A stretch of 64,000 nt of DNA from Alphaproteobacteria bacterium (GCA_030429495.1 JAUIFH010000006.1:1-64000); one strand, 5' to 3'. Positions 1 through 10,054 are shown, counted from the stretch's first letter. Notes: a model not told the origin generated them from the sequence alone. Numbers and translations are program-made.

Positions 1-106
1 CGGCCTCGCCGCCCATGGCGACGCGGGCAACGCCGAGACCGAGGCCCGCATCCGCAACGAGGTCAAGGCCCTCTGCGACAGGTTCCCCCTCTACAACGGT
101 ATGTGA
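1..106 (+). CDS. glyA: Serine hydroxymethyltransferase, C-terminal end (partial)
   Basis: Only the last 34 codons are inside the window (frame starts at base 2, TGA at 104-106). The residues read as an acidic/basic helix ending in CDRFPLYNGM, the typical C-terminus of GlyA, which interconverts serine and glycine using PLP and tetrahydrofolate in the cytosol. The catalytic core lies upstream, outside the window, so the call rests on the tail alone. A minus-strand gene follows and converges on it. Confidence 0.75.
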   Translation, partial: GLAAHGDAGNAETEARIRNEVKALCDRFPLYNGM

Positions 107-164
107 GAGGACGGATGATCGACGGGCCCCCGCCCCGCGCGGGGGTTCATCTTTTGCGTATCGT

Positions 165-536
165 TCAGAGGAATCCGCGCCAGACCAGCAGGACGATCAC
201 TAGGATGATTGTCGCAAGGATCGCGGTGCCGAAGCTGAAAACCATATCGGCCACGATGGCCTTGCGCCGCCGATCCGCGCCAAGCGGCTTGAGATGGCGG
301 ATGCAGGCATCATAGGCAGAGGCCACGCGCTGCTGGTCGATCCGGTTGCGCAGCTTGGGCATCCCGGCCTGCTGCTGCGCGGACAGGAGGTACTCTGCCT
401 CGCGCCGCACCTTGCGCGGCAGGAACCGCCCGCCTTTTCGCAGCTTGGCGGCCAGCCCGTCCCCCCGGATGCGCAGCCGCGCCTCCATGAGGTCGGCCAC
501 CTGCCCGGCCATTTGTTCTACCGTTACACCCGCCAT
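165..536 (-). CDS. Conserved hypothetical protein with one C-terminal membrane helix
   Basis: The product is 123 aa. The ATG at 536 is chosen because the open frame further upstream runs into the divergent hydrolase gene and has no protein-like composition. Residues 1-95 are charged and helical (many Arg/Lys, a QQQ stretch near 55), and residues about 98-118 form one hydrophobic segment followed by WRGFL. This predicts a tail-anchored inner-membrane protein with a basic cytoplasmic domain. I do not recognise the family. It converges on glyA and is divergent from the esterase at 630. Confidence 0.6.
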   Translation of the reverse strand: MAGVTVEQMAGQVADLMEARLRIRGDGLAAKLRKGGRFLPRKVRREAEYLLSAQQQAGMPKLRNRIDQQRVASAYDACIRHLKPLGADRRRKAIVADMVFSFGTAILATIILVIVLLVWRGFL

Positions 537-629
537 GCACACACGCCCCTTCAGCCCTGACAGAGTAGCCCCGCAGCGGCCGACTCGCAACGGACTGGAA
601 GCGCACCTGCCGCCGCGATAGGAAGGGCC

Positions 630-1403
630 ATGCTGCGAGTCATCAAAAACGGAACACCAACCGGCCTGCCCACGCTTTTGATCGTGCATGGCCTGTTCGG
701 CTCGGCCCGGAACTGGGGCGCGATCGCGCGGCGCCTCGCCGACGACCGCTGGGTTGTCAGTGTCGACATGCGCAATCATGGCGAAAGCTTCCATGCCGCC
801 ACGAACAGCTATCCCGACATGGCGCAGGACCTTGCAGACGTGATCGAAACGCTTTCCGGGCCGGTCGACGTGGTCGGGCATTCGATGGGGGGGAAGGCCG
901 CGATGCAACTGGCGCTGACGCGCGGCGACCTCGTCAACCGGCTGGTCGTCGCCGATATCGCGCCCGTCGCCTACGGGCACAGCCAGGCTCATCTCACCCA
1001 GGCGATGCGGGACCTTGACCTTCGCGGCCTGACCCAGCGAAGCGAGGCCGACCGCCGGCTGGCCGCGGCTGTGATGGAGCCGGGCGTCAGGGCATTCCTG
1101 CTGCAATCACTTGACCTTACAGGCGATGAGCCGCGCTGGAGACTCAATCTCGACGTGCTCGAGGCGGAGATGGGAAAGATCGTCGGCTGGCCCGGAACCG
1201 AAGGGCTGTTCGACGGGCCGGCCCTGTTCCTGAGCGGGGCGCTGTCCGACTATGTGCTGCCGGAGCACAGACCGGAGATCAAGCGGCTGTTCCCGGCCGC
1301 GCGATTTGCGAAACTCCCCGGCGCGGGGCACTGGCTCCACGCCGACCGCCCGCGTGAGTTCGAGGCAGCCTTGCGCGCGTTTCTGGGCGCTTCAGGCGGC
1401 TGA
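630..1403 (+). CDS. Alpha/beta hydrolase, YbfF-like esterase
   Basis: This 257-aa single-domain alpha/beta hydrolase has an early HGLFGS oxyanion-hole segment (about residues 22-27), a VDMRNHG turn typical of YbfF/ABHD11 esterases, the nucleophile elbow GHSMGG (about 89-94) and a late GAGHW motif supplying the catalytic His. No signal peptide is seen, so it should be cytosolic and hydrolyse small acyl or thioesters; the substrate is not known. AGGAAGGGCC precedes the ATG. Its 3' end overlaps the convergent small membrane gene by 12 bases. Confidence 0.85.
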   Translation: MLRVIKNGTPTGLPTLLIVHGLFGSARNWGAIARRLADDRWVVSVDMRNHGESFHAATNSYPDMAQDLADVIETLSGPVDVVGHSMGGKAAMQLALTRGDLVNRLVVADIAPVAYGHSQAHLTQAMRDLDLRGLTQRSEADRRLAAAVMEPGVRAFLLQSLDLTGDEPRWRLNLDVLEAEMGKIVGWPGTEGLFDGPALFLSGALSDYVLPEHRPEIKRLFPAARFAKLPGAGHWLHADRPREFEAALRAFLGASGG

Positions 1404-1574
1404 AATCTGCTTGGCGACCACCCAGGCGACCGGCACCGCAGCCAGCGCACCAAGGACCGCAGCCACGATGATCGACTTGGCGTCGACCATCTGCATGGTC
1501 AGCGCCGCGACGATCGCCGAGCCGGCAAGCGTCGTTCCGGCAAGCGTGTAGATGATGAAAAACAATCTGAGCAT
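1392..1574 (-). CDS. Small two-helix membrane protein
   Basis: This 60-aa hydrophobic protein has two predicted membrane helices, about residues 3-27 and 35-55, separated by a short MQMVDAKS loop. The ATG at 1574 follows a GGGACATCC stretch that could act as a weak ribosome-binding site. It is shorter than most annotated families and I do not recognise it, but amino-acid composition, good start context and a stop overlapping its convergent neighbour by 12 bases suggest a real gene. It may be co-transcribed with the lipoprotein gene upstream (1648-1950), 73 bases away. Confidence 0.6.
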   Translation of the reverse strand: MLRLFFIIYTLAGTTLAGSAIVAALTMQMVDAKSIIVAAVLGALAAVPVAWVVAKQISAA

Positions 1575-1647
1575 TGGATGTCCCTTCGCATCGCGCGTCG
1601 CCGCCTCATGTGCTAGCTGGCTTCGCCCGCTCGGGCCTTGATCTGGA

Positions 1648-1950
1648 TCAGCTACGGCAATCGAGGCCGAACCGCGCCTCGCCCGTGTCACCCGGAATCC
1701 CCGTTTTCATGGAGTTCGCGATCACACGGCACCCGCTTGCCGCCGCCGCGGCTTCCGCCATCAGGCCGGGCACCGGTGCGCGCGCCGAGCGGGAGAGATA
1801 GCCCATCCGCACGACTTCCGCCCGTGACCCTGCATGGAATACGACAAAGTCGATCCCGCCCCGCGTGACCTTCGTCCGCGTCGCGCCAATAAATTCCGGC
1901 GCGGGAGAGGCGCAGGCGGACAAAAGCAGCAGGAGGAGGATCGGTCGCAT
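1648..1950 (-). CDS. Small lipoprotein, unknown function
   Basis: This 100-aa protein starts with a short n-region, a run of seven leucines/isoleucines and the lipobox LLSAC, so Cys12 should be lipidated and the protein anchored in the outer or inner membrane facing the periplasm. The mature part has two further Cys residues (about 75 and 98) that could form a disulphide. No enzymatic motif is visible. The overall shape (lipobox, GGIDFVVF, paired Cys) is common in short Rhodobacteraceae lipoproteins; function unknown. Confidence 0.65.
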   Translation of the reverse strand: MRPILLLLLLSACASPAPEFIGATRTKVTRGGIDFVVFHAGSRAEVVRMGYLSRSARAPVPGLMAEAAAAASGCRVIANSMKTGIPGDTGEARFGLDCRS

Positions 1951-2003
1951 TGCACGAGCCTGACCCGGATGCGGTTAACAGGCGCTTAACGCTCCGGGAC
2001 CGA

Positions 2004-2183
2004 TCAGTTGCCTGCCCGCGCCGCGACGCCGACAGCCGCCGCGCCGACGCTCGTGCCGGGTGTTCCTGTCGGCGCAATCAGCGCGCCCGGCATTTTTATC
2101 CGCGGTGCGGCGCCGGGTGTCTGCCCGACCCAGAGCGCATAAAGACCGACCAGCATCGCCGCGGCAGCAAGGAGCTTTCCCAT
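2004..2183 (-). CDS. Short secreted or membrane-anchored peptide
   Basis: This 59-aa ORF has a Lys-containing N-terminus and a hydrophobic stretch at residues 4-19, which is either a signal peptide or a single anchor. The tail is rich in Pro, Gly and Ala with no recognised motif. The ATG at 2183 is preceded by GGAGAAAATCCC, a good ribosome-binding site. It lies 53 bases upstream of the lipoprotein gene on the same strand. Function unknown; the confidence is moderate because the ORF is so short. Confidence 0.5.
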   Translation of the reverse strand: MGKLLAAAAMLVGLYALWVGQTPGAAPRIKMPGALIAPTGTPGTSVGAAAVGVAARAGN

Positions 2184-3083
2184 GGGATTTTCTCCGTTCA
2201 GCGTTGTCTGCGCCAGGTTGCTCCCTGAATGCGGCAAATCCGGGGCTGGTGGGCAGGGCTGGACATGAGCCGCACATGTTGCGAAGCGCACGGGAAAGAC
2301 CGCGAGATATTGTTGATCTTTCGCAATGTCCGGTGTATTCATCGGCGCACAGGTGCATAGACGCGGTAGTGCATCAGCTGACGCTGACGGGGTCCGGTTG
2401 CACAAGCAGGCGGACCCCGGTTCGTTCAGGGCCCAGGAATCATCGCGATTACAATGCGTTGGCGGAATCAGAAAAGGCGCCAGGTGCTCAGACGCGGTCT
2501 TCGCATCGTGCCTCGCGGCACACCCTGACGCCTTCCTGATACGGTCTTCCCTTGCGGGCTTTCCGATCATGCGACGGGTCCGAAGAACCGCCGCTGCCGC
2601 TCCGAACCCGAAGGTCCTTCACGACCTGCTCAGACCCTTGCGGCACCGACGCTAACCTCTTGAATCCGAAGATTCTTCGTGGCCCACCCGATGCTCCCCG
2701 CCGTCACCGTTTCCGTCCCGGACACATGTTCCGTTACCGAACCGGGAAGGTTAAGGAGGCCTTCGCGCCCCGCCCGGTGTCCGAAAACCCGTTGCGGTAG
2801 GGATAGGTTCTCCGGCGGGGGTGAGTCGTGCAAGGAAAATGCACTGCAGCATTAAATTTTTCTGGTGATAACTCTTTGATTTTCCTTGTGGATTTTATGT
2901 GGACAAGTCAGGAAACCCCGTGTTTCGGGCGTGTTAGCCGGGGACAGATTGGGGAGAAAATCTGTGCGTTCGGGCGCGGTTTTCTGCGTCTGCGAAGCGT
3001 CGGATAGCCGTAATGCATGCGTAGGATATCCGTAGCTACAGCCAGGGGACGCCTTGCGGCTGGCATACCGCGCCGGGGCTGCT
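2184..3083. other. Long intergenic region without a convincing gene
   Basis: No frame here has protein-like composition and a good start. Visible structure: a hairpin with 8-bp arms GGGGTCCG / CGGACCCC (2389-2396 and 2411-2418), an A+T-rich patch at about 2850-2905 that contrasts with the surrounding G+C-rich DNA, one DnaA-box-like nonamer (TGTGGACAA at 2898-2906, one mismatch on the reverse strand), and a small hairpin near 2945-2969 (ACAGATT / AATCTGT). A long 5' leader or an untranslated RNA is possible, but I cannot name one. Confidence 0.5.
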
Positions 3084-3174
3084 ACAGCGTTTCGGGTTTA
3101 CGCGGACTCAGAATTCGAACCTTCTTCGTTCGAATTCTGACAGGCGCTGTTTCAATCGAAACCAGAAACGCTTT
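3084..3174. repeat. Dispersed nested-palindrome repeat, copy A
   Basis: An element of about 90 bp with imperfect terminal inverted repeats: left arm AGCGTTTCGGGTTT at 3086 and right arm ending AAACCAGAAACGCT at 3172. Inside lies a second dyad, CAGAATTCGAAC ... GTTCGAATTCTG (3109-3140). A near-identical copy lies at 38715-38802 and a diverged one at 18292-18383. It ends about 25 bases upstream of the small lipoprotein ATG at 3201. The architecture resembles a REP/BIME or small MITE; no transposase is present. Confidence 0.8.
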
Positions 3175-3200
3175 AGGCTCGGCCGAAACGGAGGACGAAG

Positions 3201-3341
3201 ATGCGGACAATCGGGATTACCCTTGCACTCATCCTGACGACGGCGGTTTCGGGCTGCGCGCCGCTGATCGTCGGCGCCGGCGGCGCGGTTCTGGCCGACA
3301 AGGTGGTCGAGGATCAGCAGGGCGGCGACGGGCTGTTCTGA
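3201..3341 (+). CDS. Very small lipoprotein (46 aa)
   Basis: The ORF has a strong ribosome-binding site (GGAGGACGAAG directly before ATG) and encodes a 46-residue product: MRT start, hydrophobic core ITLALILTTAV, lipobox SGC with Cys19, then a Gly/Ala/Val-rich segment and a charged tail DKVVEDQQGGDG. Cys19 should be lipidated. The pattern resembles the short glycine-rich lipoproteins frequent in Rhodobacteraceae, and the function is unknown. Repeat copy A lies immediately upstream and may carry or separate its promoter. Confidence 0.6.
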   Translation: MRTIGITLALILTTAVSGCAPLIVGAGGAVLADKVVEDQQGGDGLF

Positions 3342-3364
3342 GGGCCGCCGCCCGGGCCGGCCGG

Positions 3365-3694
3365 TCAGTTCGGCGCGCTGAACTTCGCGGCGATGGCGCC
3401 GGCCCTTTTCTGTGCCTCCATGAACTCCGCGGAGGTGAAGCACTGCACGGTCTTGAGGTTGGACACCGCGCCCGACGCGCCGACGGCCATGAGCGACGCG
3501 AGCATCGAGGTCAGGTCGTCGGTGGAGACGCGGGCGATGAAATCGGTGTCGCCGGTGGTGACGAAGAAGCTTTCGAGCTTGCCCCCGGCGGCGGCGATCA
3601 TCGCGCCCACGGCCTTTTCGCGGTCGCTCGGGTTGGCGATCATGCCCTTCATCGCGGCAGCCGTGTAGTTGCCGGTAACGATGTATTGCGCCAT
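3365..3694 (-). CDS. GYD domain protein
   Basis: This 109-aa protein matches the GYD family: an N-terminal beta strand MAQYIVTGNYT, a helix with KGMIANPSDREKAV, then GGKLESFFVTTGDTDF, which is the family hallmark region, and a C-terminal helix. GYD proteins are small ferredoxin-fold dimers of unknown biochemical role. The ATG at 3694 is used because the upstream extension has no domain homology and this start fits the family's N-terminus; GGGAGGGACCAGAAC lies just upstream as ribosome-binding site. It is monocistronic and faces repeat copy A. Confidence 0.8.
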   Translation of the reverse strand: MAQYIVTGNYTAAAMKGMIANPSDREKAVGAMIAAAGGKLESFFVTTGDTDFIARVSTDDLTSMLASLMAVGASGAVSNLKTVQCFTSAEFMEAQKRAGAIAAKFSAPN

Positions 3695-4014
3695 GTTCTG
3701 GTCCCTCCCGGGCAGGCACTCGCACACCCGACCGGCGGACGTGCCGGCCGATACCGGGAGACCCACCCGGGCCGGAGCATATCACGAAAGCAGGGGCGAG
3801 TCCGGGGTGGCGTTTACGTTGAGGTCAGGCCCCGAGGACCGATCAGGGGACGTGCCTGTGGCATATGAGGGGGACCGTCGCGCCAGTGGCGCGGCGTAAG
3901 CCCCCGAATGACCCGGTCCGATTGGCCGGAGGCGCAAGCCGGAGGGCGAGGCGTGGTCGGGTGGGGGGAACTGCCGGGACCAATGGTTGTCAATCGGGGC
4001 GGCCCAATGGCTTG
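3695..4014. other. Gap between GYD gene and the alien ATPase, no gene
   Basis: This G+C-rich 320-bp spacer is compositionally like the host chromosome right up to base 4014, so the A+T-rich island has a sharp left edge at the ATPase stop codon. An open frame crosses it on the minus strand but has no protein-like features. Short dyads such as CGCGCCAGTGGCGCG (about 3878-3892) are present. I see no tRNA, integrase or direct repeat that would mark an attachment site. Confidence 0.5.
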
Positions 4015-5451
4015 CTAAACTATATCTAGCGTTCGCAGCAACCCATTGTGAACGCAAAGATTTTCATCAGGGTTTAGCACCTTAACATCACTGTTGTACG
4101 CAAATGACCTGTGATTTCCCGACGTGACGTTTCCTAGAACGTTAAAATGATACAGTATCTTCAAAACCTGAGATTCAGTCAACTTTGATCTTTCCGATAG
4201 AGCGCGTAAATTTTGAAACTCCCGATACCTATCATTGAACTCTTTTCGTGTAAATATCTGCTTTCTAATTCTTGAAATTACTCCAAGTATCTCACCAATA
4301 TCGTCCAAAACGGGAAATACTTCATCAATAATCTCCCTTCGCATATATGATGAGTGAGGCACGCCCGCTTCTTTTATGTGAGTGTTGTTAATTTTTTCAC
4401 AGTTCAGTGATTTTGCAATCCTCGCACATTCCCGAATATAACTTATTATATCCCTTGGTCGCAAGAAAGTACGACTTAAAATAAACTTGAAAGTGTCAAT
4501 GTTTTTATTTCCACTTGTCCCAAATTTTGTCTTGTTTACTGCAAAAATATACCTCCATGCGCCCTCAGGGGATATGGCTTCACCGCAAATGTGAGCGGCC
4601 TGAGATAACCTATACTGAACTAAGTCACGAAGCTGACTCTCATCCCACTTAAGCGTTATCGCCCTATCCAGCCATTTGTTTTTATCCACATCTCTACAAA
4701 GATCAAAAATGTCATCTCTTAAGAATATTACCAACCGGACACTCGAGCTTGTTCCCGCAAATTCTGCGCGAATATTTTGCACCGCCTTAAAAAGGCTAAT
4801 AAGAAGCTCAAAGTACCCATCGCGGCGATCAGGGTCCAGAACATCTCTGTAATCTTCGTCCAGCTCATCGAAAATCACATAGTACTGCTTGTCGTCAATG
4901 TTATCGAGTATAAAATCCCTCAACGCCTCATTTGCCCGAACAAAGTCAAAATCACCTCCTTCGGAAGTTGAAGAATAACTCCCGCCAGTTCCAAGAACGC
5001 TTAAACTGTACTCACTGCTGGTAATTTTACTAACTGATCTAGCAAGTGCCCCCTTAACTTCAAAGTTAAACGCTTTCCGGAGGTCAAATGGGACTCGAGA
5101 ACAAACGAATTCGTTATCAGCCATCATAGAGCAAATGTAGTGATAAATTACGTAAGTCCAGATAGTAATATATTGATTAGGCCTATTGTATTGGGTGTCC
5201 GCATGCTGGTAAAGTGCATTAAATGGAAAATTCTTGAACGACAAAAGCCTAGAGAATTTGTCGTATGACCTACTTCTGTGAAGATATTCAGCAATGGCTG
5301 TCTTTCCAGTCCCCTTGCGCCCAATCACATAATTCTTTTGGCCTTTTTCAACAGAAGTAACATCGTTAAAGTGAAAGAAGTACTTACTGGTATCTTCTTC
5401 CTTTGCTTCAATTGACCAGTTAGATATTTCCTCCAATATACCATTGTTCAT
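4015..5451 (-). CDS. A+T-rich P-loop ATPase, probably Sll1717-like; acquired gene
   Basis: The product is 478 aa. Walker A GRKGTGKT is at residues 44-51 and Walker B YYVIFDELDE at 191-200, followed by VRLVIFLRDD (238-247) and RPRDIISYIREC (331-342), which resembles the sensor/lid region of ORC-like and STAND-type ATPases. Residues 390-478 look like a winged-helix tail. This fits the poorly characterised P-loop ATPase Sll1717 family, some members of which occur beside defence genes. No effector domain (nuclease, protease, TIR or transmembrane) is visible. Composition is unlike every neighbour: many TTA, ATA and AAA codons in otherwise G+C-rich DNA. The ATG lies four bases after the lepA stop and uses GGAG formed by the lepA end as its ribosome-binding site, so expression is probably coupled to lepA. 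Family call moderate; transfer call strong. Confidence 0.85.
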   Translation of the reverse strand: MNNGILEEISNWSIEAKEEDTSKYFFHFNDVTSVEKGQKNYVIGRKGTGKTAIAEYLHRSRSYDKFSRLLSFKNFPFNALYQHADTQYNRPNQYITIWTYVIYHYICSMMADNEFVCSRVPFDLRKAFNFEVKGALARSVSKITSSEYSLSVLGTGGSYSSTSEGGDFDFVRANEALRDFILDNIDDKQYYVIFDELDEDYRDVLDPDRRDGYFELLISLFKAVQNIRAEFAGTSSSVRLVIFLRDDIFDLCRDVDKNKWLDRAITLKWDESQLRDLVQYRLSQAAHICGEAISPEGAWRYIFAVNKTKFGTSGNKNIDTFKFILSRTFLRPRDIISYIRECARIAKSLNCEKINNTHIKEAGVPHSSYMRREIIDEVFPVLDDIGEILGVISRIRKQIFTRKEFNDRYREFQNLRALSERSKLTESQVLKILYHFNVLGNVTSGNHRSFAYNSDVKVLNPDENLCVHNGLLRTLDIV

Positions 5452-5455
5452 TTCT

Positions 5456-7252
<1,797 letters not shown>

Positions 7253-7363
7253 GATTGCGCGGATATGCGCGGGAAATCGCGGGCGGTCAATGGGGGAGAG
7301 GCTGCTTGCACGGGCGTTCCCCGTTTAAGGCTGCGCCAGTCCGGGGGACAGGCGGCAGTGCGG

Positions 7364-8575
7364 TCAATCCGGCATGCCGCCGGTCGGCAGCGCAGCGGGC
7401 GGAGGACCAGGCAATTGCTGCAGGCGGCGTGTCAGGACAGTCGTGAAAATGCCGGTCAGGAGCACGAACAACAGGAACTTCATCAACACGTTCAGCGCAC
7501 CACCCGCCGGGCCGATAGCCGCGATCATGGCGAACTGGTTCAGTGCGAACAGCATCGTGACAAGTGTGGCCACGCGCAGCAGGCGATGCGGAATCCGCCG
7601 CACGAAGGGTATGGTCAGCAGGCAGAATGCCATCCGGTAGTCCCAGTTGCTCGTCAGCAGGAACGACAGGCAGTAGATGCCGGCGCCGGCGACGAACATC
7701 TTCAACTCGGCCGTATCGGCGATCTCCGTGTCCTCCACACCGATCACCGGGGCGATCCGCCCCGAGAGCAATGCGACGATGCCAGCGAAGAGAACCGAGC
7801 CTGCAACGAGCACGCCGTTGACCACGTCGAACGGCAGACCTGCCCGTTCCTCCGCCAGGAAGCTCATTACCTTAAGGCCGTAGGACATGATCCCCGCCGA
7901 GGTCGTCTGGGTCATGCCGTGAAAGATCGTGTGCCGATAGATCAGGATGTAGAGCACGAATGCGACGCCGAAAAAGCCCAGCGCACTGCCACGCGCTAGA
8001 AGCGATCCGCGCCGCCGCCGCCAATCGAAGAGCGCCAGTGCCCCGAAAACCGGGAATATCTTGAGTACCGCGGCAAGGAGAAACCCTGCAACCGCCACCG
8101 CCGCGCTGCGCGTCCGCAATGCAAGGTAGACCAGAATGAAGATGACAAGGTCGTTATTGCCCCGCTCCAGCGCCATCAGGATCGCACCGGAAACAGCGGC
8201 GAGCAGGAGCCATATCGACGGGTATCTCCAAAGCATGGCGGCAAGGCAAGCGAGAAATCCGACTTCGAAGGCGAGGACGAACCCGTAGAAGTTCACGGGC
8301 TTTTCAATGTGAAGAAACTGGACGATCGGAATCCAGACCGGGGGGTAATTCAACGTCAGACCGTTGATTTCACCGGGATTTTCGAAATAGGGGTCGTAGC
8401 CTTGGGCGATGGATGTGATTGCGCCCTGAAGCGAACGCATGTCGCCGAACGTCTGGCTGAGGGTATGCACGTTCAGGACCGACCATGCCGCGTTCCAACC
8501 GAACACCAGAATACCCGAGGCCAAGAGCAGATAGAAAATGACAAACAGGAAAACGTATATGTTTCGGGTGTTCAA
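7364..8575 (-). CDS. GT87-type (DUF2029) polyprenyl-phosphate mannosyltransferase-like membrane protein
   Basis: This 403-aa polytopic protein has about ten hydrophobic segments. The first periplasmic loop contains GYDPYFENPGE and LNYPPVWIPI, and an ERGNNDLVIF segment follows; both are typical of GT-C fold family 87 glycosyltransferases, which use lipid-linked sugar donors in the inner membrane. Tail residues after 385 are Pro/Ala-rich and probably cytoplasmic. It is flanked by lepA and the 2-hydroxyacid dehydrogenase with gaps of about 100 bp on either side, so probably single. Acceptor unknown. Confidence 0.75.
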   Translation of the reverse strand: MNTRNIYVFLFVIFYLLLASGILVFGWNAAWSVLNVHTLSQTFGDMRSLQGAITSIAQGYDPYFENPGEINGLTLNYPPVWIPIVQFLHIEKPVNFYGFVLAFEVGFLACLAAMLWRYPSIWLLLAAVSGAILMALERGNNDLVIFILVYLALRTRSAAVAVAGFLLAAVLKIFPVFGALALFDWRRRRGSLLARGSALGFFGVAFVLYILIYRHTIFHGMTQTTSAGIMSYGLKVMSFLAEERAGLPFDVVNGVLVAGSVLFAGIVALLSGRIAPVIGVEDTEIADTAELKMFVAGAGIYCLSFLLTSNWDYRMAFCLLTIPFVRRIPHRLLRVATLVTMLFALNQFAMIAAIGPAGGALNVLMKFLLFVLLTGIFTTVLTRRLQQLPGPPPAALPTGGMPD

Positions 8576-8675
8576 ATGGTCGCTCTATCCGCTGATCCAC
8601 CGTTTCGCGCCCGAGTGGACCCGCGTGAGGAAAACTGCCCAGTGTCGTGCCGCCTGTCAATCGTCAAGCCGCTCG

Positions 8676-9683
8676 CTACCCGAACCGCACCCCCGTGCCC
8701 TGCGCCCTGAGCCTCGGGTCGTGGGACTTCACCATCACCGGCCGCCCCGAGAGCGCCTCGTCGCAGCGCTCCAACGTTTCACGTTCGAGGCGCTCCATGG
8801 CTTCTGCCGTGTAGAAGGTCAGGTGGGGCAGCATCAGGACGTTCGGGAGGGCGAAGAGCGGGCTCATCAGATGGCCCGATAGGGACAGGGGTTCGGAGGA
8901 GAACACGTCGAGGCCGGCGCCGGCGATGCGGCCTTCCGTCAGCGCCGCGACCAGCGCCGCCTCATCCACCAGCGCGCCGCGCGAGGAGTTGATGAGGAAT
9001 GCGGTGGGCTTCATCGCGGCCAACTCGTCAGCGCCGATGATGTGGCGGGTCGTGTCGTTCAAGGTGCAGTGGAGCGAGACGAAATCGGACTGGGCGAGCA
9101 GGTCGTGGAGGTTATCGACCTTCTCGACCCCGTGCGCGGCCATCTCCTCCGCGCTCATCCCCGGCGTGAAGGAGATAACGCGGGCGCGGAACCCCTGCCC
9201 GGCCATGCGGGCGAAGCTGCGCCCGATCTTGCCAAGCCCGACGATGCCCACGGTCTTGCCGGCGATATCGCTTCCGATCCAGCGGGCGGTGGGCCAGGCC
9301 CAGCCTTCGGCCCGCATCTGCCGGTCGAGCGGGACAAGCTTCTTGGCAAGCGCGATCATCAGGGTGAAGGCGCCCTCGGCCACGGTTTCCTCGGCGTATT
9401 CGGGAATGTTGACGACCGGGATGCCTTTGGCGATCGCCGTCGGGATGTCGATTGCGTCGATGCCGACGCCGTATTTCACGATGGCTTTCAGGTGCCTGGC
9501 AGCCGCGATCGCGCGGGCGGTCACGGGCGTGTAACACATCAGAAGCAGATCGGCATCCGCCAGTTCGGCGGCAAGCCGGTCCTCCGACACGCCGTCGGGC
9601 AGGAGGACGAGGTCCCCGCGCTTGCGAAGTTCGGCGTCGAGCAGCGGGGTTTCCAGTTCGGCATCGGTGCGGACGATCTTCAT
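8676..9683 (-). CDS. D-isomer specific 2-hydroxyacid dehydrogenase
   Basis: This 335-aa protein has the two-domain layout of the family. The dinucleotide motif GLGKIG is at residues 149-154 and the catalytic triad is present: Arg in SSRGALVD (about 235), Glu in SSEP (about 264) and His in LPHLTF (287). Strand beta-2 ends in SFTPG rather than an obvious Asp, leaving the NAD/NADP preference open. Likely reduces a 2-oxoacid or oxidises a D-2-hydroxyacid, possibly glyoxylate/hydroxypyruvate or phosphoglycerate-like; substrate not determined. It is divergent from acyP across an 85-bp promoter gap. Confidence 0.85.
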   Translation of the reverse strand: MKIVRTDAELETPLLDAELRKRGDLVLLPDGVSEDRLAAELADADLLLMCYTPVTARAIAAARHLKAIVKYGVGIDAIDIPTAIAKGIPVVNIPEYAEETVAEGAFTLMIALAKKLVPLDRQMRAEGWAWPTARWIGSDIAGKTVGIVGLGKIGRSFARMAGQGFRARVISFTPGMSAEEMAAHGVEKVDNLHDLLAQSDFVSLHCTLNDTTRHIIGADELAAMKPTAFLINSSRGALVDEAALVAALTEGRIAGAGLDVFSSEPLSLSGHLMSPLFALPNVLMLPHLTFYTAEAMERLERETLERCDEALSGRPVMVKSHDPRLRAQGTGVRFG

Positions 9684-9768
9684 ATGCCTCCTTCGGCGCC
9701 GAACGGGGGCGGGGCGCGCGATCTCGTGCTATCATGGGTTGTGAGGTCCAGCCAGTGCGGAGGCCGCG

Positions 9769-10047
9769 ATGAGGGAAATCGCCTGTTCGGTGCGCGTGAC
9801 GGGGCGCGTGCAGGGCGTCGCCTACCGCGCCTGGGCGCGGTCTCAAGCCATCGCGCTTGGCCTGAGGGGCTGGGTCCGGAACCGCGACGACGGGTCAGTC
9901 CTTGCCCTGATCGCCGGGCCGGAGGATGCAGTGAAAGCGATGGTCGCCGCGATGAGCGAAGGTCCGGGCGCCGCGCGTGTCACCGATGTCTGGACCGAAG
10001 ATGCCGATCCGGGCACGGTGCCGACGGGTTTCGAGGTCGAGGGGTAG
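9769..10047 (+). CDS. acyP: Acylphosphatase
   Basis: This 92-aa cytosolic enzyme hydrolyses acyl phosphates. The signature VTGRVQGVAYRAWARSQA (about residues 10-27) contains the catalytic Arg, and LRGWVRNRDDGSV (about 31-43) the catalytic Asn; the end matches the usual family length. GCGGAGGCCGCG just before the ATG is the ribosome-binding site. Seven bases separate its stop from the convergent Lrp regulator. Confidence 0.93.
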   Translation: MREIACSVRVTGRVQGVAYRAWARSQAIALGLRGWVRNRDDGSVLALIAGPEDAVKAMVAAMSEGPGAARVTDVWTEDADPGTVPTGFEVEG

Positions 10048-10054
10048 GAAGGCC

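Noticed and set aside
2840-2910. Possible chromosomal origin (A+T patch with DnaA-box-like words)
   Set aside because: Only one nonamer is within one mismatch of the consensus and no dnaA, parAB or hemE genes are nearby; too weak to call an origin.
3782-4057. 91-codon minus-strand frame in the gap beside the ATPase
   Set aside because: It crosses the compositional boundary into the ATPase gene, has no ribosome-binding site and reads as non-protein-like Pro/Ser/Arg-rich sequence.
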